Shown: in pieces, positions 11,601 through 26,600 of the stretch
How the letters are laid out: every line of letters begins with the position of its first letter
How positions within the stretch are numbered: position 1 is the first letter of the stretch
Source: Progne subis subis
Taxonomy: Eukaryota > Chordata > Aves > Passeriformes > Hirundinidae
Assembly (NCBI GenBank): GCA_022316685.1
Contig: JAKJHU010000005.1
Coordinates: 10,766,707-10,830,706 of the forward strand
Direction of reading: 5' to 3'
Length of the DNA: 64,000 nt
The notes under the pieces: model-generated
Databases searched by the model: none
What the model saw: the letters and a program-made list of their open reading frames with translations, nothing else
Told to the model about the DNA's origin: nothing
Translations under genes and position numbers: made by a program

Positions 11601-14600
11601 AGTGAAAGCAGTGTTTACTCTTTAACTACTTCTGTTAAGAGTGGTAAAGCACATGTATTCGGTGCACCACAAGTGTAAACTCACATCTGTTGGCTTGTGA
11701 AGGTTTGCACAAATCCTTCTATGGCATATCACTCAGTATTTCTAAACTTTTACAGAAATGAGCTGGAAGACCAAATTAATTCAATTACCACTGAAAACAA
11801 GAAGGAAAAAAGCACCAAAAATAAGCCACTAAATTAAGTAAACCAGTTTAATAATCTGCCACACCTGGGGGATTTGCCACATCTCTGAGAGATGTTTCAA
11901 ATATCAAGATTTTCTAGGAAGACAAAGGGGTGGAACCTTGGATTTATGCCTGGCTGCTGTGTTGATGCCAAAGTGGAATGAAACTTACCTGTCAAAGGCA
12001 GGTGCATTGGCTTCCAGACCTCTGTTAAGCCTTAAATGGCGGGAACCAACCTAAAATAAAATATTAGAAGACCAAGAAAGAGAAAAAATTTCTTAAACTG
12101 CTAGAGTCCTAAGTCACTAGATGTCTCCCTTTTTCCTTCAGAGAAAAACATTTTTTAACAGCACCAGACATCTCTAACAGACTCCAACCACCCCCACACA
12201 TAATATCCTTAACACAAAAGCCCCAGCTTTTATTAGACAACATTTACAATTACAAGTGAAAACACAATTACCATTAAGCAAAGGGATACCTACACATTTT
12301 TTACGGCCAAACAAATCACATCTCTTTGCCAGTTTCCTCTTGCAAGCAGCACACTGCCTCACATGAGTACTCTGTGAGCCTAGCAGTTTTTACTGCCCTT
12401 GCCTTGGTAGAGAAGGCTGCATTTATGCCAGTTCCATTTATGGCTTGTGTATTCCGACTTCTTTCAAAAGTATCAGAACAGTGATTCAAAAATATGAAGG
12501 ATGAAATTCTATACCATCAAACTAACAGACCTTTTTCATATGGATATCAACAATGGTAGCCTCAAGTTCCTTTTGAATGGTAGCTACTGATACCACATTA
12601 TTACAGAGGACTTCTTTCCTCTCCAAAAACTACATTCCTAAATATGTATAAGATCATGCATTGTTTCCTATACATCATCACCTTTATCTGTTTTTCATGA
12701 GGTTGTTTTCTGCAATTTTTTTTAACACCAGTGCCAGTACATTCATACCCAAGGAGTAAGAGTACATAATCTAATCCAGATTAGGCATTAAAAAACAAAA
12801 ACAAAAAAAACCAAACAAACAAACAAAAAACCAACACCAAAACAACAAAACAAAACAAAACAAACAAACAAACAAAAAAACCCAAAAAAACCCACAACCC
12901 ACCAAACAACCACAAAAACCCAGGCCTACTAAAAATTGGAAAATTCTGTTTAACTAGGGATACTACCCTCTAGCCAAAAACACTTGAGGGAATGCTTGAT
13001 GGTTCTGTAACATACAGAGCAACAGTGCTGGATACAGCTGCACCATGGGCAGGACATGCACAACCATATGGACAAACTTGCTTTATGAAAAGAAGCAAAT
13101 ATTGCACTGAATGGTATTGACAGACAACAGAGATCCTTTAGTTACTTCCTTTTGTGCTCTAAATCCAGTGCCTCTGAATAGTACATAGGTTCTAGTTAAA
13201 TGATAAAAAAAAAAAAGTATCATGTAGCCTTTAAAGTATCTTAAAAAAACAGGTATGTGTATTTCTCTACTAGCACACACAAATTTATGTACATACTCGT
13301 TTCAGTAGCTTATGCCTCTGTTAAGAGAATGCAAAGTGTGCTAGGAAGATTTGTAGTGGGGCTTACAATTGTATATAAACTGCAAGTCACAGGCTATATG
13401 CAACCCACTAATTTAGACGCAACAATCTCATGATGAAATCCTACATCTCTGCATCACAAAAGATCAGATTAGATCATTATCACCCTTTTGACTGAAATCT
13501 CAAAAGCACATCATCCAGAAATTTTACTTTGTTTCAAGGTAGCATGCTCCTTTAGAGCACTGATATCCCTAGATACTCCACTTGTATTGTGGAGGTCAAT
13601 ACCACCAAGCTAACCAGGACTTTCAGAGGAAAAGGTTATTCCAAATAAAACTAAAAATCTTATAAAGATGTAGCTGGAAGCTTCAGTTTATAACATTAGT
13701 GGACAGTCCCTTACAAACAGTTCCCTGTAGAGGCATTCAAACACACAAAAATGTTAAACTTTAGTCACCTATAGCAATTTGTCTGGTATAGTTCTGCTTA
13801 TCTAAAATTTCCTACAAGATTAACCTAAAATGAAAGAGCACCTTCACAGAATGAGCTTTGAAGCTCATAAAAAAAAGCTAATTCTAAATTATAAGTAGCA
13901 AGAAAGAGAAGCAAGGTAGGCTTTCTGATTATTTGTTTACCTGGAACCCCGTTTGCTCCCAAAACAGTGGAACAGAACCTCTGAGCTGCACAAAGGAAGA
14001 GACATCATCATCCAAGTAAATTGTCTGCAAAAACAAAATAAAGGAAAGGAGTTCTGCAGTTAGATCTATCAGCCTGTGCCCCCTTCATCAGCTGACAGTT
14101 AAAGACACTGAACTCAAAGGGTAAAAAAAGTAAACCATGTATCTCCCTGTATCCACTTACCGCTCAGCCTCTTTTCCATAGCCTCACAGGCTGTGGAACA
14201 AAGCACAAGGGATTTGCTTTCATGTCATCACAGCAGACTCAATTCACTTCTCACCACAAACAAGAGAAAACTTAAAACAACACCACATCTTCCACCCACA
14301 ACCAAGATGGATTCGATCTACTGGTGGAGACACTTGGAAAGATGAGGCAAATACCCTCCTGCTGTCCCTCTCACAAAACTTAACTGTGCAAAATGTCATT
14401 GCTCCTTGTGACTGATGATGGGTAACGTCAGGTGCGGGATAAGCTTATCTCCTGCTGTATTTACCATTTCTTATTTCACTGCGTGCTGTGCCTTGTCAGA
14501 GAATCCAAATAAAACTCTGTGAAACCAGCAGCTTTGCCACTCCCATCCTGAGGTACAGGGAACAGCAATGTGATCTACTTCTTTTCCAGGAGGCTTACAG

Positions 14601-17600
14601 AAAGAGGTTCCAAATTCTCCTCTTCCTTTCCCAACCAGATATCAAACTCTCCCTTTATGTGTTCCTGTGACCACTGTTAACAAGCTGATTTTGGGTCAGA
14701 TCAATGCGAAGTACAAAGACCGAGCTCCCCGTTTGCCTTCCACAGTCCCCAATCAAAGTGTTACATTATGTCAACAGCATAAAAGGTACAACTCTCAGAT
14801 TCAGGGTGACCACAGAGCAACTGTGCAAAGCCTGGCTCACTCCTCCGGCCTATACTTAGCAGTGGAATGCTGGCTGCTCTCCACAGGGGATATGTGATAC
14901 ACATGATACACATCTCCGTTATCTCATGCATGACAATGACTGCTCTGCAGCCCTGGGGAGGAATGGTATCCAGGTTATCCAGGTAGCTGCACTCACCACA
15001 TCGTATCATTTGGCACAGCTGCTGCCAGCTGGCTAGTAGCTCTGAAAATAGAATAGAATAGAACGTGAAAATGGCTTTCTCTACAGCTTTAAAGTGTTTT
15101 GCCTTTTTGGATTTGCCACTAGATGTGGCCAATGGCTGGCTCAGGCAAAGTGCCTCACCTTGACCTCTCATCTTCATAAGCATTATCAATGTACAGTTTT
15201 TAGAGCTACCTGTGTGAAAAAATGAAGAGGTATTTAGATAAAAATGGTGGCAAAACATTATTCTAATATTCACCATATTTTTGCAGAGAAATTAAAACTG
15301 TCTCCATTTCACTAAGATAAAATATTTAAATAGCTTAATAATTGACACAATGTCAGCGCTAGAAGTATAGCCAGTCCAGACGCGGTGCAAAACTATGTTT
15401 CAATCTTTTCAACCTCTCACCAAAGCATTAAGAACCCTTTTCTCTGTTACATTCTATCCTAGCACAACCCCCTGCAAGAGAGGGGTTGCTCAGAGAAGCT
15501 TTCTTGCAAGGCCTGTGTCACAGTTTGAATGATGTGGCTCTAAAACATGCTCTCCCTGTAAAGTTTTCTGGACATTTTTGGCACCTGAGTGCAGGAGCTA
15601 ATTACCAAGGCAACACCCTGATGTGCCTTTTCTTTGTACATTCTTGCTCAGAAGAGTTCATTCCTCCTGCAGCTGCACTAAGAGAGGAATAAGCAGCCTC
15701 ACCTTCTTCCCTTTATCCCATTCTCCCTGAGACTGGTCGGGCCAAGATGAGCAGAGACCTCTACAGACTGAATCATCTTTTCACTCACAGCCATGGGCCC
15801 ACAGAAGCTCATTCCAAGGTAAAGCAAATTAACAGGACTACTACAGCCCCAGCATTATCCTGACTAATACTAAATCAGGACCCAAATCTGTGCAAAAAAG
15901 GATTCAAGACTGACCTACTTAAAATTTTAACAATCATCACCTTAGCAATTAATGAGTAGAAATGAAACATCTAATCATGACAAATACAGGCAAAGCTTTA
16001 CCTGAAGTACAAGGTGGCCACTCAAACAGCTTGCTACAGAGGATCAATTTTCTTTACAGTATTCTGGGAAGTTCCTGTTTCCCTACCTAACTGCAAAACT
16101 GACAGCTCAAGTATTTGACCAGCTCTTTTAGACATCCAGCTGCAAATCTCTGGATTAACAGATAGTGATTCTAATTCAGTACCTGCAGTTTAACATCCTT
16201 TTGAGTTACAGTCTAAATGGAAAGCATTTCCTCAGTTACAGACCATGAATATATAACCTACTTTCTTCCTACCAAATATAGAAGAAAAATACTGACCAAA
16301 CATTTATTTAGCATTAACAGATGCTCTATTTCCACTTATTAGTGAGTTAACAAATGTTTATCACCAGCACCACTCATATTTTCTGTTCACTAGTTTTGAC
16401 CCATTACCTCTTCTGTTTTCTGCTCCATTGAGCTGTCCATTTGGAGAACTGAACAACAACCAAAATATTCAAACTATTTAATCATTCCTGTAACCTAAAC
16501 AGGATGCCTAACCCTTGATGTGATGGGCTGGGGCATCCTCTGTCAAGCTGAGGTCTAATACAGGACTCTCCTATGATGGCAGAGCATTTAAAAGAAACCG
16601 ACATTTTTTATGTATGTTGCTATGTAGCTTTTGAAATTAGATGAGGTTTTTGAAGTGGAAGCACAGCCTCTGCAATATAGTCATTCACAAGAAAGCAAGA
16701 AAGTTGGGTGGGTTTTTTTGGTGGGTTTTTTTTTGGGTTTTTGTTTGTTTGTTTGTTTTGTTTTGTTTTTGTTTGTTTGTGTTTTTCCCCCCCCCTGTTT
16801 GCTTACACGGCTCATCATTTTGTTCTCTAGAGCAATTCTCTGGTCTTTCACAATCCTTTCACCTCATTCCCTTGACCCAGATGAATCCAAAATTATTTTC
16901 TTCCAAGCTACCAGCGAGTTGGAAAAAGACCTAATACTTTTTTAATGAGTGGGAGACTCATTAAATTTACTTTTCTGCCAGTCATTCCTTACTAAACAGA
17001 CTCTAACCATTTCATTAAGCATTATAACTGTGCAAATCTTCCCTCAATTTCAGTAATACCCACCATCCTCCATTCACCACTCCAAGGAACACGACCCTTG
17101 ATCCTGACATTGCCTTTCAGTGTACTCATCTCTTGATCTTACAATATTAGTGGAAACAGCCTACCTACCAGCAGACGTGTTAAGCAAGCAAGTTTAAAGA
17201 TTTAAGGCAACTTTCCAGATCAGGAATGGACATAATCTTAGCTGCCACACACACTGTAAGAAATACTATTTGCTAAAATCTTAAATTAGCAGTGATAATA
17301 ATTTAGATTGAAATTACACTCATAAATAAAATATTCCAACTTTGTTGCTTATACATGGACATGTACGTTTCTTTCTTCATATTCTTCACAGCCTTGACCA
17401 GTTTTTGTGCACAATGTCATATTTTCTACAAGCACATATCTGTCCCATTTGTTTATTCTAGTTTTGACTTTATTATCCTGTCCTCTGGCAGAGCCATTTC
17501 CTTTATTCTAAGGTGCTAAACAAAAGATAAACAGTTCTTTAAGAAAATAAACTTAAAGAAAAGTGAAACGCCTTATGTCCAGAATTTTCCTGTCCTCTGT

Positions 17601-20600
17601 TTTCCCTTTCTCATGGGCAGGAAGATCAGACTGTTTTCTCTCTGGAAGTTCAGCAACAACCAGTTACCTTTTGGACAACACTTGGTCACTAAGATTCACG
17701 CACACTGCTAAATCTTTGTCTTTGTGGAGTCTAATCTCTTGTCTTAGGTCCAAAATGACCACAAGTTTGTGTCTATGTACCCCAGGGAGAATGTTCATTC
17801 CTACCAAATTCTCAAAACATTTGAGGACTGCTTCATTAATCTCAAGGGTTCTGGCCCATATTACAATCCAATCCAGTCAGCTGCATGAACTTTCAGACCA
17901 ATCTCCCATAAAACAGTACTGTAGCAACTGGATAGTTAACCCATGTGGAAGACCTATTTGCCTTAACAATAGATAACCTGGCCTCTGACCTCTGGTGTTA
18001 GAATTTGCCATGTTTTTCTTTCAGCTTCTGTGGTCTTAGACTCTTTTTGTAGCCTCTTTCTCCAACTCAGGATCAAGGGTGATAGTACTGACAGTTCAGC
18101 TGGACATTTTTCAATCGTTCTCTTCTGCTGCATAGGGCTGGACCTTCCCCATGTGATCCAAGGATCTTTCTTGGTAAAAAAGGTTCATGCACAGGTACTG
18201 CTAGAAAGCTTCTGAACAAGAAGCAAACATCTGTGCCAACCCACTGGTGTTCTAATCCCAGCATGCTGTGCCCATTTATTGCTCGGAATAATTTATTCAC
18301 TAATCTCCATCACTCAGTTTCATTAGAAACAAATAATTATCTGGTCACAACTTCAAACAGCAAAAATCATTGTGGACTCAATGGGTACACAGAGACACAG
18401 TCCCTGATGAAATGGATACTCAGATGGCTTATTTGGGGATCCCCAGCTCTGCCACACAAAGAGCATGGACAGCAGATAGCCTAAACATACCTCTCTGTGA
18501 GTCCCTTTAGCTCAGACCATGGGACCCAAGGATATATTTGCCAAAATAGTCCTTCTTGCCTTGCCTGGGGTCATACTAAGACTTGATCCAGAAAATAAAT
18601 CAACCACATGATTGCATCCATTCCTCTCCTGGAGAGCTATCCAACACAGTCTAGGAGGTATTGTGAAATGGGGATAATTTGCCTTAATCCATGCCTGACA
18701 TTTTTTTCTGAAACTGGAAGAAAGAGAAGGTTAATTCAAATTCCTGATATTTCCTTTTAATGCTTTCCCAAGGTTTCAATTTTCTTTACTGAACAATTCC
18801 ATGAAGGGGAAAAAAACTGAAACCATTAATTTGTCTTTGCTTAGTTAGAATTGTTCCTTGTACTCCTCATACTAAGATTTTAGCATAACTCTTTGGAGAA
18901 TAACTGGAAAAGAGCTGAAATGTAAACAGTAACAGGCACACAAACTAAATGAAAAAAGCATTTCTAGTTCCTCAAAGATATCAGAAGAATTACAAAAATG
19001 CAACACAGTCTCAACTTCAAAGCATTACTAGGGGAGGATGAAAAAGTGAAAGGAAACACTTAAGCTACATCTGAGAAACGGAGACTAATTTAAAAGTTAC
19101 TTGAGAATTATCTGCAACACTGCAAACGCTGCAAGCAGAAAGGGTTACTATCCCATTACAAAATATTTGTCAGCAATTCTGAAACTACACATTGACAGGA
19201 TAGCCCTCTTTTCCCTTAATTTTGTTTTTCCTAAAGCATTTCCTGTAATATTTTCTTTCTTCATAAAGACACAAGCCAAATGATCAAAAAAACTTAAAGA
19301 TAGACTAGAAGTTTTTGTTTGTTTGTTTGTGGGGGGGGTTTTTTGGGTGTTTTGTTTTTATTTTTGTTTTTTTTTTTTTTTAAGAAAAAGTGAAGATATT
19401 TTACTTTTCCCCCCTTCTCAAACACTGAGTCACAGCTAAGTGAGCCCACAAAAAAATGACTCATTGCAGAGCTGAAATGCCACAAGGCTAACTCAGTGGG
19501 AGACAAAAGCATACCATCTACACATAAAAGAGCTGCCTAGAGATAAGATTAATTGTTTCTCTCTTTTCTAAAAACAGAGAAATGTTTGAAGCAATTTCTA
19601 CAGAGAGGGGAAAAGTCCTGGGTTTTCAGAATCCTAGAGTGTTATTTATCCATGAAAGCACATAGCCATTATACTGTATGGGCTGCAGCAAATGGAAACA
19701 AAATGTTATTCAGCCAAGATATTACCTCACAGGAGATTAGTCAGTCTTTTACTATGAAAGTAGGAGAGAGTTTATTCTTGGACTCTTCCTTCCCAATGGC
19801 AAGGGGATGCCAGCTTGAACTGGATCTCAGGCATCCTAGTGGTTAGCCCAACTTTGCTTTCTTAGGACATGCAGCTTAGCAAAACTAGCATTTAGCACCA
19901 TTAGTAACAGCAACCTTTTTTGCCTTCTTTTCTTTGGTTTTAGAAACCAAACAAAAACATACAACCCTTTAAAACTGCAAACTCTAGCTATAATTTTGAA
20001 TGCACTCAAGCCTTTCAATATAAAACCATTTCATTCTCGCACTTTCGCTTACGCTGTTGAAAAAACACTCAAAAGCCTTCTCCCACTTCAGCATCTGGCT
20101 GAAGGGGAACAAAGCACAGCAATTCCCACGAAGAGCCTGACCCAGACCCAGCTAAGGGAAGCATTAGCAATCAAGTACTGTTTTGCCACTCACCAGGAGC
20201 CAATCATCAGGTTTTCTGCTGGAAAGCAAAGGCCACCTTATTTTTCATGCTAATTCATTTGTAACATGATGTATTTCAGGAATATAACAAAATAAAATTG
20301 GTTACTTCTGACCCACCTAGTGAGCAGGATAGTATTTCCCATAATAAGCCAACTGCTAAGTGCAGTGTGACAAATGTGAGACTCACTTAAAAAAAAAAAG
20401 CTTACAACCCTTTCTAACACTTTCTTTCCCCTGCATTTCAGCAAGAGACCATTCTTCAAATCCTGAGTAATGGGATTAGTGCTTTGCACTGATATTCATA
20501 AGAAGATACTCAACTAAAATAGCAGAATGTACCAGGTATCACTTAAAATGGCACATTTCCCTTCTTCTATTCCCAGGTTCCAGGAGAAAATTCCACTTTT

Positions 20601-23600
20601 CAGTAAGCAGACATAGCTGTATCTTCCAATACACTGACAGACTTTTCTAGAAAGGTGTAGGTGTTGCAAGACTTGACTTGCAATTGCTTTGGAACAGTGT
20701 CTGACACGTGATCTAAAGTTAATTCGTGTTAGGTATTGTAATATGTAATATAAAGTTAATTCACGTTAAGTATTGTGATATGTAATATAAAGTTAATTCG
20801 CGTTCAGTCGGAATTAAGCTCTGTAAAAACCTAAAGTGCATTTAGAGTTAAAAAAAATAAACTGTAAGAGGGGGACACGATGATTGAACGACAAGGAGGG
20901 TCCCTGCCGGGAAAAGCCTCAGGACAACCAACAAAACTAAAAGAATGGGAAAAATGGGGAAATAGGCCGTGTCTCCCCCTGAGATGGACCTGCTAACGAC
21001 AGAGTGATTAAGAGAAGATTGGTATCTTCTCTGTTCCGGCCCGATTTAACATTTCCAAACCTTCTCCGGACCCGGCAATCATGACATTGTTCTACTCCAA
21101 GAACCTATTCAACCGACTGGGAACCTGAACCTGAATACCTAATGAAGCCACCACGAAGCAAGAGCGCTACAGTCGCCATCCACTCTCAGTGAGAGACTGT
21201 ATAAAAATCAGCAGCTCTGAGCACACTTTGTGAACAGAGTGGATACGGAGCGATAGAGTCCGTTTCTGCATTCACCCAGCGCCGAAACCCCAGGGTTTGA
21301 CGCTGTTTCTTTTAATTGTGGCTGTTAGAGACTGAATTTAAGTCTCGAAATAAAATTCTAAAATTCTGATTTATGGAATTGGGCTTGTTCATTTATTACA
21401 AGTGGAACACAAAAGAATTATTAGCAGAGAATCTGGAGGCTGACATTAAAGACCCAAGCACTGCACGGGAAGAGTTTCACACTCAACAAGCAGAATTTGT
21501 GGGAGCCTGAACACTGAGTGGAAAGCTGTCAGCCTAACTGAAAATGCAGGCAAACCAGGAAAAGGAGGGACATGAGCAAAAAGTCACCCACATCCCCAGA
21601 GAGAACTCTGACTACTAGGCAGAAAGTCACAGGTGTAACACTGTGCATGTTTTGAGCACTTCTTGGGAATCAAACCTCACCGGCAGGCTGGGGAATACCA
21701 GCCTGCAACTCCTCCAGGCATCTCCTGCGGATCAAAGCACTGGCAGATCTAAGGCACCTCTAGAGAGGTCTTCAGGCAGAACCAGGTGAAACAGTTAAAG
21801 CTGTATTATGAAGACAGCATCTTCGAGGAAACGTGGAAAGTACCCAAACATGGCTGAATTTTGGACAAACAGGTGCCTGAAGGCATGCCTGGCTCATGCA
21901 GCAGGATAAGAGGAAGGAGCTCCCTGGGTGAGAGCTGCTACATTCACACATTGCACTGAGGAAATACTGGTGGTGTCTGCCCACAAAAGTGCGGGCTCCT
22001 TTGAGAGAGGCTGCTTACCTCAGCCACCAGGCACAGGCTTTCAATGACACAGCTCAAGTATATCTGTGCTGCCCTCACTGTTTCATGGTCCCCTTACGAG
22101 CATCACATAAGCAATCTGCTTTCACTGTACATGCACTTACATATAGACACATAGATACACAATCTATGTCACAGAGGCAGCTCTGTAGATATGCTCAGAA
22201 GATGCAAACCAAATTCTAGGAGCAAATCCCTGTTCTTTATTGAAAACTACCAGCCATTTGACTATTCTGTTTATACAGTGATCCATTTCTGTATGATGGT
22301 TCTGACTGCTAGTAATTACTACTTCAGTTCAAAAAGAAAAGGGTGATTTGTACTTGAGTGAGAAAGCACTCACTCCAGCTGGCACAGAAGACTTCAGATT
22401 CTCTACGGTCCAGTGCTTTTTACTGACTTTCAAGGCAGCAAACTAAACCATGTGCAATAAAACCAAGTGTATCTGTTGTTTTGTTTGGCTGTGCCAGTCA
22501 AGGAAGTCTGCTGAATGCATTTCACACACATAATATGTCTCAGCCAGCATCAGATGGAAATGAGGGTTTCACCAAAACTGTCATACCACCTCACATTGGA
22601 GAGAATCCCCCCAAACCAGAGGGGAATTTAAAAGCAGTCTCCTCCAAAATGAGTTGAACTGGAATTTGCCTGACTCTGAGAAGATGTTATTTTTTCAACA
22701 TTTTCTTTACTAGAGAAAGATCGTTTGATCTTTACTAGTCAAAGATGATCTTTACTAGTCAAAGATGAGCACCTTTGCTAGACACCTTCCTGAATGGTTT
22801 AAAACCCCATGTCTACCTTTCACTACAGTATCAAATGGCCAGACTTTCACGCTCAGGAAAAAAAATAAAAGCATTAGTGAAAACCGTGCGAGTTGAAACG
22901 TCAGAAAGAGAGAAAAAGAGCAGATTGCAAAGAAATGTCTAAAGGACAAGAACATATCTGCTGTGCAATAATATTTTAAATACTCTTGAACAAAACCACT
23001 TGCTGAGCTCCTTTAATTCTCATTGAAAATTCTGCCCCAATTAAACACGAGTGGACTAAATTATGCAAAGCCATTGGATCCATCCACTCACCTGCTCTGT
23101 CTCAACAAAGTTAGACACATGTCCGTCATCATTGACCCCTCGGACGTGGAAGCGGACACCAGCTCGCTCGCAGCTGATGCGAGAGATGAGGCAGGCTTTT
23201 GCCTTCTTGTGGGAAGCATAAACAGTGCGAATGTCCACGACTCCACAGACCACTTTCAGCAGCCAGTCAGAGCAGTTCACCTGGTAGTGTTTGAAGGGCA
23301 CGTGCAATAGCTGGTTCCTGAAAGGTTCAACGACATACAGACACATCACTGAGTAAAACAAACAGGCAGGTATGGGTGCCACCTGACAACAATCACTAAT
23401 TTAATCAACTAATGTTTTATGACTCCTTTTCTGCTGTACCTTATCTCTACTGAAACTGAGGAAGTATCAGGAAGAAACCCTTGTGATCTATTACAGTGAA
23501 CTGAACGTGGCAAATTTTAACCACACAGCTACCACCAAGGTGCTGTCTTTATATCTTGGACCTGTCTTATAAATTCAGATGCAAATATCACCTCTTTCGG

Positions 23601-26600
23601 CTCCAGAAATTTATACCTAATAAACTTTTTCATAAATTACAGTGTTGTCAAGCTAATTACTTTTTTTTGGAAGAGTACTGCCTGGACATTAGCACTCACA
23701 ACAGGATGAAGAACTGGTTCAAAATCTACCAGGATTTTCAGAAAATAAATTTCCAAGCAGAAACTGGATCTGTAAGTCACTGGAGATATTGCAAAAAGTA
23801 CTAGTAAAATGAAGAGGAACATCTGTTCAAGATCAACAACTCAATAAACGTAATGTCTAGTTAACAACGATTCTAGTCTCTTCTCTTATGATGTTTTTAT
23901 TTATTTCATGTTTCAAAATGTGCCTTTAGTCACATAGGAGGGCCAGAAAAATATCTTTCATGACCATTGCTCAACAGAGGATCTGTAAAAGAGAGCGAAA
24001 CCCCTGAAGAACTGTTCTTCTCAAGTACAACATTTACCTGAAAAAGGTGCAAGCCATTATTACATTTTTAATCTAAATATGTAACGGAAAAATCAGCTCT
24101 AAAACAATATTTGCTATGTGTTCCACCTCTTTCTCTCAGTTCTACTTGCAAAGGAAGTCCTCACTCAGACAAATTCCAGTAGAATTCCATTCTGTTGTTC
24201 TTGTTGCAGTTCATTAAACAGGCAGTTTCTGTTGCTTATAACTAAGGTCATCTTACATTTTTCAATGTATAACTATTTATCTCATTGCTTACTTTCCTCA
24301 AGCATCTATTGTTTGGTCTAAAATTTCCCATATTACCTAATTATCTCAAGATAAATTTTCTCTGGAATATCTTTTTGCCTTTAATGTGATGCTGTCACCA
24401 TTTTTCCCTGTTCTACAACATATTGGAGAATGGAAACTCTTCAGAACTTCTAGATGAGCCAGAAGCAGCAAAGGAGGAAAGTTCAAATATACCTTTCTTC
24501 CAAGAGGAAAAGTTTCAAAAGACAGCAGAGAGAAAAAGAGTTGCTGTTGCATTGAGATTTTTAGCCTTCTGATTTTTTGAATTTTTGTAGTGGAGTTTCT
24601 CACGCATTGTAACATAAACAAAGTGATTGTTTTCACATTCCTCCTTGGAGGAGGGACAGTTGATGGACTTCTAGTTTGACCAGTGGGGTCAGAGAGGTGG
24701 CAACCTCATTCTCCAATCCCTGATCATTGTCCAGAATCTATATAATTGAGGTTGAGAAATAAACCTCCCTCTTTTTGCCCTGACTACAGACTGTGTGAGT
24801 ATCATCCTTTTCTGTCCTCTAGCGACAAGTTGCTTTAAATGTTGTTTCTTTATTATGGGATATGGCCATCGTAGCAGTCTCATCATTGGAATACAGCTCA
24901 TTTCTGCCATGTGACTGACTTGACAATGCTTGGTGAGCTTTTGGAGAGGGATGCATCATTAGGACCGTTGAAATCAAGTATTTATTATGAATCTTTCTTC
25001 AGTTTTAAACTCAAACCACTAGATCTTACCAGTCAAAAGCACATCACAGCTGGAAAGATTATTTAGCCTAACTAAACTGCTCTCTCATGTTAATTTATCA
25101 CCCATTATGAACTTCTTTGCTTATTTAATATTCACCTACTTTGGGCCACAAGCCTCACTGCACATTCTAGCAGCACATCCACATTTAACCCTGCCAGTTA
25201 TTTTCCACCTACATCAAACCCTCATTTATTTCCAGAACAGCTATGCCTGCTGTGTGACTATCCTTTTGTTTAAAAAGAAGGGATGGGGGGAGGAGGGCGG
25301 TATAGATATGCAAGCATTATGCCAAAACTTGCAAAGCAAACAGAGTACCATCAACCCAGCACCATGTTTTCTCCTTTCCCCTCAACCAATACTTAACACA
25401 ATATGAGATAATTTTTCTTTGCTTTATAAGCACAAGAAAGTAAAAAGCACAGAACAGTGTACCATGGGAGTTTTCTTTCCTACAACTTACGTTTGCACTG
25501 AGCTGTAAGCATATTAATATTGATGTTTCCAACATAAAAACTAGGGCACATTACTGAAATAATAAACTACCATCTTTAAACACATACTTAAAAAAAAAAA
25601 AATAACAGATACTTCAGTGCAAATGATGGGATTTATGAAGAATTCAAGCTCAGGTTTCTATCAGATAACTTTAGAGAAAACTATTAAAAAGGACTGTAGG
25701 AGAACTATCCATGACATATAGAGACACGTTCCTGTAGTATGAACAATACACATCTTGTATTTCCCCCCTTTGAAACATAAAATGTCATTTTATTATTGCA
25801 CTTCACTATCAGATGAATTTTAATTAAACACAAGTTACCATTAAATTCATTAAAGCCACAAGCCACCTGCCTTGTAAAAGGACATGTGAATGAAATGAAA
25901 GGAGATGCACTTGAAATGCACATGTTCATCTCCCTCTGAGAATGTTTGACCAACAAGATAGAGATGGGAACAACAGAAGACTCAGGTATAACACGCAGTA
26001 CTAACCAGAAGAACGAGTTACCAGATTCGTAGTTGTTATCACCCTGCTTCTGAGCCCGCACAGTCAGGTCAAAGTTTGAGCCTGCATTAGGCCAGGAGAA
26101 ATAGAACATCCCAGAGTTCAGTATTTTCTTCAAGGCAGTAATGCGCTCGTCTTCCTTGGTTTCTTCCTGGAGAGGACAGAAATCTGTTGCAGTAATTTTG
26201 TAAACTTCAGCGTCCAGGATTTTTCCCACCGACGTGCAGCCTGTCACCAGGACCAGAAAGTGCAGCCGAGAGTTACCTAGAAAGCGACAGACAGTTACAA
26301 AAGGGTTATTCCCAGGTGGACACAGCTTCTCATCAGTCCTGTCACATGCAACACCGACAGGGCTCCAGCAGAGGCCAACGTCTTTTCTTCACAAGAGAAC
26401 AGGAACAACAGGCACACAGGCCACATTCCTTGCATTTCTGAATTCCTCTTAACTGCAGATAAGTGGCTGCAATTGCACGATATTCCACAACACTTACCCA
26501 TCGACATCCTTTGCTGCACTAGAGTGTTTTCCCCACTGATCTTATGAAGAGCTATGTGCGTACCATTGGGACGCTACTGAAAAAATCAATTTCACCACCC

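Larger units (their letters stand above)
14025..23091. other. SYNJ2 intron 4
   Basis: About 9 kb holding the palindromic GATA pair, G/T tracts at 16.7 and 19.3 kb, the solo LTR at 20.7-21.4 kb and the 20-bp duplication at 22.7 kb. A 171-codon minus-strand frame at 14761-15276 shows no recognisable domain and is treated as chance. Confidence 0.7.

Noticed and set aside
14761..15276. 171-codon minus-strand frame
   Set aside because: Inside SYNJ2 intron 4, no recognisable domain or exon borders matching the family; likely chance.
20694..21415. GGAACA on both sides as a 6-bp target duplication of the LTR
   Set aside because: Using it would leave an element starting GTGTC and ending AAGT, not TG...CA, so I treat it as coincidence.
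25705..26247. 180-codon minus-strand frame as a separate gene
   Set aside because: Its first part is SYNJ2 exon 3. After the GTTAGT donor the rest is intron read-through.
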